A stretch of DNA of 64,000 nt, from positions 186,001 through 250,000 of the forward strand of contig CAKJVC010000210.1 in NCBI GenBank assembly GCA_918026815.1. Reading direction: 5' to 3'. Position numbers and translations under genes: made by a program. Source of the DNA: Chalara sp. BL73 (taxonomy: Eukaryota > Ascomycota > Leotiomycetes > Helotiales). Below the pieces are notes generated by a model that worked only from the letters and a program-made list of their open reading frames with translations, was not told where the DNA came from and made no database searches. Each line of letters opens with the position of its first letter. Positions within the stretch are counted from its first letter, which is position 1. Shown here piece by piece: positions 57,266 to 64,000 of this stretch.

Positions 57266-58998
57266 ATGTATTATCGTTGCTGAGGAAGGATAACGTTGGT
57301 TCGTATGGACATGTGATGATGCAAGGCTGATTCCGAGCATCCGCTGTGACGAATGGGTGGTGCCCGTGGAATCTGTTATCCTAAGGCCTTAAGCATATCT
57401 AAAACATCCGCAGAGCAATCAAAAAGTAAAATGAGCAAGTATACAGATCAGCCATGTGAAACACGACTGTAGCACGGATGAGGCTCGTTGAAGTGAGAAG
57501 AGATATTGGTGCTTGATTTGAGAAAGCCAGTGTGCTTCTATCCGATCATTTCCCCATGACTTGTGCCATGGTGGGGCATTGTTGAAGAAGCCATGAGGAT
57601 TCCCTCCTATAGCCAGGTTGTCAAGGCACAAATATCCCTGAGGGCTTAGCCACGTTGTTTCAGGACATTACTGAAAGATATAGGTTCTGGGTATGTGTGG
57701 CTCTGCTCTGTCGCCCTAGGTGCTATACTCTCATAAGGATCATTGTGGAGGGGGTAAAGGTGCTCTCTTCTCGGAGACGTAAGAAAGCACCACTCGCTGA
57801 TTCGAAAAGCATTGCCCAAGTTGGGCACCTCGACAGGTGCATGGCTGAATCATAGGTCTTTGCCGAAACTTGAGGCTTGACCATTGATCCTGCTCATAAG
57901 TTGAGTCTTTGTCGAGCTTGAAGATGGCATGAGGCAACATGTGTTGTACTAATTGGCCACAATTGGAGCGTGTATATTACAAGAATTTGTACTTTTAAGA
58001 AGGCACAGAACCAGATGTCTATAAAAAGATGGAAAGGTCCAGGATGGAAGAGTTGACAAAGATAGGGGGGAATTAGACAATCTTTGTCGTCAGCTGAGGG
58101 GTAATCGCAACCCTTGATATGCAGGGTTACTGACGCATGATGATTCATATACCAATCAAAACTCATGCTGGCCAGCATAATGGGAGAATACTACGTGAAC
58201 GAAGTTGCCGGGATGCCGAGATGGTGGGATCAGACTGAAAGGAAAAGGAGACAAGCATTGCCAAGGAAGTGTATCCCGGCTTGGCTGAAGCTTCTTTCCC
58301 GACCATGGCGTCTCGATCGCCAGGTCCAAACGTCCTGTGGCGATGCAGCATGAACTAAGGTTTGTGCCTGGCTTTGGCTTGAGGACTCTTCGTGATACCT
58401 ATACACAATCAACTTAAGGCGAGAGCAAATCGGAATGATCCATGAGATGGTCGATTTGGAGACAGGCGCTCAACAGATTCGTTCTTGCTCGAGTCATAAA
58501 CTTCCCAGGCAGAAGACCAGGAATGCGTGGTGGCGTGGAAACCAAGTTTGACGAGAGACTTCCCGGGTGGAGTTGCTGAGTGGCTTTCGTGACGCCAATC
58601 GTATCTGGCCCCGAAACTCTTAGATCGTGGATAAGAGTTTGTCGCATGAAGATGCAAGTTGAGACAGCTTTGCCGTCTACGCGCGTGCATCGTATTGGTC
58701 TTAGCGTGAGGAGAAATTTAGGAAGGCTTCAGCTGTTCAGGTAAAGAAGGGATTCGTGACACCATGAATGGCCAATAGCTATCGAATCTGGTTAATAAGT
58801 GCATTAGTGATGGTCATGGCGACGCCTATTGTGTCATGGGAGCTGAGGGGTGGCCGCTGAAAAGATAAATACCTCCAGAGCCCACCCAAGCTTGATTACG
58901 AGTCTCGACCACAATCACACCAGCTTTGGTATTCTTGACAACAGTCTGTACTTCTATATCCTTTGAATTCATCAGCAATCCAATACCAATTAGACACA
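57266..58998. other. 1.7-kb intergenic region
   Basis: Small frames on both strands (57419-57631, 57646-57940, 58163-58353, 58409-58690) show no protein-family features. The last 150 bases, with CACAATCACACC and a short leader, are the promoter of the CipC gene. Confidence 0.45.
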
Positions 58999-59491
58999 AT
59001 GGTTTTCGGCTGGGGTAAGCTTTTCCACTACCTTATCGTCCTCCATCCTGATGATTCTCGGACACAACGAAGGCGGGAAGAGAATTCAATGCTAATCAGG
59101 GCATAGGGGAATCCGAGAGAGCCTACAACGACGTTCAACAGGGTGACCATCAGGCTAGTTTCGGACACGAAGTGCTAGCGGGAGCGGCTTCCTTCACAGC
59201 GTTCAAAGTTTTCGAGGACAGGCAACGTGCAGAAGGTGGGAGATTTGCTATGCTAATCTGACACAAGGACTATTGGCTAATCTGCAACACGCAGGCAAGC
59301 CCGTATCCCATCAATTCGCCAAAGAACTCCTTGTGGGTTTCGCTGGCGCGGAAGTCGACAAGCTTGCGGAAACCAAAGGATTGGACTTCGTGGACCGCGA
59401 AAGAGCTAAGCACCATGCCAGAGAACAAGTAGAGAACTTGTATGATCAGCACTACGTTCAAAATCACGGCGCCGATCAATACGATCCGTAG
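58999..59491 (+). CDS. CipC-like protein (DUF3759)
   Basis: Three exons, 58999-59014, 59107-59235 and 59295-59491, both introns phase 1 (92 and 59 nt; donors GTAAGC and GTGGGA); 113 aa. The tiny first exon gives MVFGW. The protein then reads ESERAYNDV, FGHEVLAGAASFTAFKVFED, RQRAEGKPVSHQFAKELL, AGAEVDKLAETKGLDF, a charged helix, and ends DQYDP, which follows the CipC family closely. CipC was first described as a protein induced by the antibiotic concanamycin A in Aspergillus. Homologues are often among the most abundant stress or hyphal proteins, but their biochemical function is unknown. It has no signal peptide and is probably cytosolic. The GC-poor promoter with a C/T leader suggests strong inducible expression; that is inference. 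Confidence 0.9.
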
Positions 59492-60051
59492 GTAGCATTC
59501 ATGCGGAACTGTCCACAGGAGCTGATTTGTATATTTAGAAACCAGTACGGGCCGCCAAGAGAGATCGAGAACTACCGAAACTGAGCTCATGGTGACTTGA
59601 GAGGCCAAGGCTACAATGTCGTATGGATACAGATAACATAGTCTGCGAGGCTTACATGGATAGAACTGAAATAGATCCATTGTGATGGATCTGGGCCAGT
59701 CTTTTCTCTTTTTGATTTATGATTAGCTAGAGAATGTCGTCGTTGAGCTTACGGATCATATCAATATATCAATTCTCTCGTAGTGTTTCCGCGCATATGC
59801 TACTTTTGTTTCTTCGCATAGTATATTCTGCTATCCTTAGGCACAACATTTAAGTTGTTGTTCTTGTGCTTCTCCCATCCAGTTTCCTTCATGCGACACC
59901 TTGCCAAGACGTCACCATTCGCCAAGCTATTTAGATAGAGCTCCAATTGACCTTCCACTCTGGTCTTCCACTTTCCGTGCTCACACAGCTCCAAAACACC
60001 TACCATCTCTAGCCTCTCTGTACTATACTGAAGTCGCCCAAATTATTCAAG
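59492..60051. other. Intergenic between CipC and the aminopeptidase
   Basis: The 3' flank of CipC and the promoter of the M18 gene. A 68-codon minus-strand frame (60006-59800) is present but would start only 46 bases from the divergent M18 start, so I do not call it. Confidence 0.45.
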
Positions 60052-61973
60052 ATGGTTAAGAACTTGAAGAGCAAATCTTCTAACCTGCAGGCAAAGATGT
60101 CTAATGCTGCTCCCCAAGGCAGCGCCACTGACCGAACAGGACACCTTCGTTCGTGGGCGAGTGAGCAACATTTGCCTTTCGTGCCTATGAGCTACAATGG
60201 TCCCGAGGGAGCTGTACGATCAAGAGCGTTTCCGACAAATGCGCAGAGCCACGGTTCCCCAGTTCCATCCTCGTTGGCGCACGATGAAGCCACAGAGACA
60301 GACTACTATACGTATCTTGCGCAAACCCGGAACACAACGTGGGGTTCAAATATTTCTCTTGAATCTGGATCCGCGCAGAGAAAAGCGCCCGGATTAAGCT
60401 TATATGAGAACTACTTGGAGCGTCAAAAGGCTGGAGGCTACCGAAGCTTTGTTCCGCCATCCATTCCCACGGTTCTAGGAGGGGAGAATAAGCTCAAAAG
60501 TCCAGAAGCATACACTGAACCTTTCATTCGATTTATGACAGAGAACCCAACCGTCTGGCACGCCGTTGCTGCATTTGAGGACAGGTTGACAAAAGCCGGA
60601 TTCAAGAAGGTATAGCCACAGATGTCTGCTGCCTGATGTCGCTAATTTGTTTGCAGCTTTCAGAACGCAAGACATGGAACGATGAACTCACTCAAGGTGG
60701 CAAATACTTCACCTCACGAAATGGCACCGCCCTCATCGCGTTCACAGTTGGCGACGCATACAAGAGTGGGAATGGCGTTGCGATGGCTGCGGGCCACGTG
60801 GATGCTTTGAGTGCACGACTGAAGCCCATATCAAACAAGAGAACCACAGGTGGTTATGTCCAACTTGGAGTTGCCCCGTACTCTGGTGGCCTCAACTCAA
60901 CATGGTGGGATCGAGACTTGGGCATAGGCGGCCGCGTTATTGTGAAGGATCATGAGACGGGCAAGATTTCCTCAAAACTTGTAAAGCTTGGCTGGCCAAT
61001 TGCGAAAATACCGACACTTGCTCCTCACTTTGGTGTTGGGATGATGGGACAATCTAACAAAGAGACACAGATGGTTCCTATCATTGGCCTTGATTCCTCC
61101 GATGCATCATCGGCGGCTGAAGGCTTTGCCAATCTGACTCTCGGTGAAGTCGGCTCCTTTGCTGCAACACAGCCTCCAAAACTCGTGAAAGCGATCGCCG
61201 GGGAGTTGTCAATTACTGACTATTCTTCAATCATCAACTGGGAATTAGAACTTTTCGATACCGCCCCAGCTCAGACCATTGGCTTGGATAAGGAACTCAT
61301 ATCCGCTGGTAGAATAGATGATAAGGTCTGCTCGTGGGCCGCAGTTGAGGGTTTGCTCGCGTCTGCTGCCGATCCAGTTGAAGGAGATGGCATCGTTAAG
61401 CTTGTCGGCGTATTTGATGACGAAGAGATTGGAAGTTTGTTGCGTCAAGGTGCGAGGGGGAACTTCCTCCCTAGCGTCATCGAGCGTATCACCGAATCCT
61501 TTGCTCCATCGGGAACGCTCAGCGGCGCAAACCTTCTCTCGCAGACCTACGCAAACTCTTTCCTTCTTTCTGCCGATGTCACTCACGCTTTTAACCCCAA
61601 CTTCCCAGCCTCTTATGAATCTTCTCACGCTCCACGTCTAAATGTTGGACTGTGTATTGCTGCCGACTCCAACGGACACATGACTACTGACAGTGTTTCG
61701 ACTGCACTTCTTACTCGCATCGCAGAGAAATCCGACAATAAGCTGCAATTATTTACGATCCGCAATGATAGCCGCAGTGGAGGAACGGTTGGCCCAATGC
61801 TGTCATCAGCTATGGGTGTTCGAGCAATTGATGCCGGTATTCCGCAGTTGAGCATGCACAGTATTAGAGCTACGATTGGTGACAAAGATCCTGGGCTGGG
61901 GGTGAAAATCTTTGCTGGCTACTTTGATAATTTCGAGGCGGTAGATGCAGAGTTTGATCAAACGATGGGATGA
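60052..61973 (+). CDS. M18 aspartyl aminopeptidase with long N-terminal extension
   Basis: Two exons, 60052-60609 and 60657-61973 (47-nt intron, GTATAG...TTGCAG, phase 0), 624 aa. From about residue 152 (KSPEAYTEPFIRFMTENPTV) it matches the M18 metallopeptidase family. Metal-site blocks are GHVDA (His about 232), DDKVCSW (Asp about 407), FDDEEIGS (Glu-Glu about 441-443), SADVTHAFNPNF (Asp about 493) and HSIRA (His about 587). All expected ligands are present, so the enzyme should be active: a dodecameric zinc enzyme that removes N-terminal Asp or Glu and, in yeast, is delivered to the vacuole by the Cvt pathway. GHVDA replaces the more usual H-x-D-S-P. The first 150 residues are polar, Ser-rich and unlike the standard 480-510 aa family members. 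They may be a targeting region or a misplaced start. Confidence 0.9.
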
Positions 61974-63236
61974 GCATGCTTGAGATACCATAGACGTTAA
62001 GTTGAGCACACGTATTTATAGACATTAGAAGCACAAATTAGTCATATATAGCTAACACTTCCAAATCCACAAGAACAAGATATATAACGATCTATTATGC
62101 ATGCCACACGAGAGCAGCATCGTTGCGCAAAATGCTGTTTTCCTCTGCATGGTGCAATACTAGTTTTCTACCATTTCACTGTCTCCCTCTTCACGATATT
62201 CTATTCTACGCGGCTACCAATTTCGTACTTCTTTGTGTTCCGAAGACCGAACTTCACCGTGTCGGTATCACAGAACATTGCACAACGCATGCCCGAGCCA
62301 GGGTAGGTCCTGTTTCCACAACGAATATTTCCCTCAGGGACCCTGGGAAACGCGGGGCCTTTATCGCCAAAAGCCGCCTCTCTGCGAGACCTGCTCTGCG
62401 GTTCCGTCCTCCAATCCGCCCGTTCGAGGCCCGCCTTGGCGCCTCCAATCCGCCTTTCGAGATTCGCAATATCCTACCGATGCCATGCTCTGGCGCTAGG
62501 TAATATATCTTTCGTGACCCGGGCGGGACGGCCTTGGCGTCGGGGAACTGTGGTGGTGTGTAGGGGGTGTTATATGTTTCCGCTAATCCAGGCGCAGCTT
62601 TTGGACTGTCGACCGGGAATGAATAGTTGGATGCCGAGACGGGAACGCTCTATCCCGCCGCTAACAGCGCTGGTAACTGTTGTTGGGAGGAGCTGGCTAA
62701 CGTGGTATGTTCCATATCGCGTGTTTCGTTTTAAAAGACTAGAGCTGATACTGGGCTTTATGGGATATTGTTGGCGGCTGCACAATAACGCCTTGGAGGG
62801 CTTTGCAAAGGGCCATGCTTGGACGGCTGCGCCTGGTTTTTGAGGATCGCGGTTCTGCGAGATAGATATAGACTGGCGATTGAGCAATCTCTTGCGGCTA
62901 GTGCATAGATTTTACGTAATAACATGATATATGACGTTCAATTCCTTCTCCGTGATACTAAGGCATCTCTTGCGTGGACAAGTACGCATGGCTTGATTGT
63001 AAGTGGAAATATGCACGCGCAAGGGAACACTCACGTTTGAGCTTGCATAGGTTTGGATCTAGGAACAGAAGCTCTCGCATATGGACAACTCTATATTGTG
63101 CGTCGCTATAAATCAAGCTGGAAAACAAATAGAACCGTTACAAAAAATTGCCTGCCAATGCTTCCATGCTCCTTCCTTTTTCGACTCCGTCTCCAAATAA
63201 ATGCTATGGTATTCCTTGAGAAAATCAATTCTATAA
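61974..63236. other. Convergent 3' region, no gene seen
   Basis: Open frames at 62097-62890 on both strands overlap each other and show no family features. I see no RNA gene. Confidence 0.45.
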
Positions 63237-64000
63237 CTAACCAGAAGCAGTCTTGTATTCATCGTAGGCCTTTTTCTGAGCCTCCCAGGCCTTGACATGT
63301 TTCTTGGCGGCACTCTTTGGTATGTCTTTTCCATCCTTGAGCTTTGTAGGGATGCCTCGCTCATCCCATGCAGAGAACTGCCTTATTGTCAGAATTTCAT
63401 GGAAAATTAAGGATAACAATATGTTACGAACCTCATCAGTTTTAAACAAATCGGAAGGCGCAATCTTCGCTCTCTCGGCTCTCTCGGCATCAAGTTTTGC
63501 TTTTTCGGCCTTCTGCGCTTCCTTCTGCGCAAGTTTTTGTGCAAGTTTGTCGGCCTTCTCTTGCTGTTGGGCAAGTAGCTCTTCCTTAGGTATAAACTTA
63601 ATCAATGAATCTTGCTCTTGCTTATTTGTATCAACACCACGATCCTCAAGGTAAACTCCAAGATTTGTAAGGTCAACGTCACGGATCTTGTCTGACAATT
63701 CAAGGAGCTCCTTCTTCAGTTCTGGTGCTGGAGGGGGCTTGGAGCTTGCGAATTTCCGCAACAATCCTCGAAGAGTGGACACCGCTCGGAGATACGGATA
63801 TGAGAGAACTTCAGGCTCCTTTTTACCTGCTGTGGTGAGTGACTTAAACTCACTATTGATGTCGACTGCAAGAACTGCATCCACAGTGTCCGATTGCAGC
63901 TTCAGACTCTCGACTTTATCCTTCAGCTGTTGGTACACCTCCGCATATGGTGCAACAATCTGTTCTGGTGACACTTCTGCACCGTCAGAAGTTCTAGTCC
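63237..64000 (-). CDS. Cysteinyl-tRNA synthetase, C-terminal part (runs off the window)
   Basis: Partial minus-strand gene: last exon 63377-63237, intron 63431-63378 (54 nt, GTTCGT...GGCAG), and an upstream exon 63432 to beyond 64000. The frame is open through position 64000. Splicing joins KTDE to FSAWDERGIPTKLKDGK, the conserved end of eukaryotic cytosolic CysRS; the intron is in frame with no stop, so an unspliced reading also looks open and would add 18 residues. The visible part is the C-terminal helical anticodon-side region (VYQQLKDKVESLKLQSDTVD), followed by a Lys/Ala/Glu-rich coiled coil (QKLAQKEAQKAEKAKLDAER). The catalytic domain with its HIGH and KMSKS motifs lies outside the window. 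The enzyme charges tRNA-Cys and is essential. The identity rests on the C-terminal motif and the coiled-coil layout. Confidence 0.85.
   Translation of the reverse strand, partial: TRTSDGAEVSPEQIVAPYAEVYQQLKDKVESLKLQSDTVDAVLAVDINSEFKSLTTAGKKEPEVLSYPYLRAVSTLRGLLRKFASSKPPPAPELKKELLELSDKIRDVDLTNLGVYLEDRGVDTNKQEQDSLIKFIPKEELLAQQQEKADKLAQKLAQKEAQKAEKAKLDAERAERAKIAPSDLFKTDEVRNILLSLIFHEILTIRQFSAWDERGIPTKLKDGKDIPKSAAKKHVKAWEAQKKAYDEYKTASG

Noticed and set aside
59800..60006. A 68-codon minus-strand frame of plausible composition
   Set aside because: It would start 46 bases from the divergent M18 gene and has no homologue I recognise; promoter space is too small.
62097..62890. Several overlapping open frames on both strands
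   Set aside because: Composition is random-looking, frames overlap each other and no splice structure improves them.
1..64000. A biosynthetic gene cluster, CRISPR array or viral insertion
   Set aside because: No polyketide, peptide or terpene synthase, no regularly spaced repeats and no viral genes are present; the Zn2Cys6 gene stands alone.

Overview
The window is nuclear DNA of a filamentous ascomycete (Pezizomycotina). The evidence is short introns of about 45-90 bases with GT...AG ends and CTAAC/CTGAC-like branch points, plus typical gene families: an oligopeptide transporter, a Zn2Cys6 regulator, CipC, a DUF1993 protein, a LysM protein and a 2EXR-type protein. The 2EXR and F-box content and the AT-rich gene-free blocks suggest Leotiomycetes, but that is an inference only. 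There is no organelle, virus or bacterial operon signal.

Layout. 1-9.1 kb: a 1199-aa single-pass Ser/Pro-rich membrane protein, a secreted lysozyme/transglycosylase-like protein with two LysM domains, and a broken 2EXR gene. 9.1-16 kb: two orphan proteins separated by 4 kb of gene-poor DNA. 17.8-25.4 kb: a five-exon OPT transporter and a three-exon alpha/beta-hydrolase-like protein that seems to lack its nucleophile. 27-31.6 kb: a five-exon 1083-aa protein joining ankyrin-like repeats, one membrane segment and a C-terminal C2H2 finger, then a hidden three-exon 99-aa membrane protein. 31.6-35.9 kb: an AT-rich gene desert holding a complete 519-bp hAT-type MITE. 35.9-45 kb: an F-box protein, a Q/G/Y/S-rich ORF, a secreted EGF/beta-propeller glycoprotein and a five-exon Zn2Cys6 regulator. 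45-54.1 kb: accessory DNA with repeats, a five-exon 1127-aa C2H2 plus trypsin-like protein, strong hairpins and an MFS transporter relic. 54.9-64 kb: a degenerate homeodomain-like locus, then conserved genes: a DUF1993 protein, CipC, an M18 aspartyl aminopeptidase and the 3' part of cysteinyl-tRNA synthetase (cut by the window edge).

Most multi-exon models were built by hand. Every junction was checked for GT/AG, for reading phase and for total length divisible by three. Apart from the C-terminal housekeeping block, the genes look like independent units rather than one pathway. The strongest candidates for something undescribed are the C2H2-trypsin-like fusion, the ankyrin-TM-C2H2 protein, the secreted lysozyme-LysM protein and the homeodomain-like protein that lacks key DNA-contact residues.
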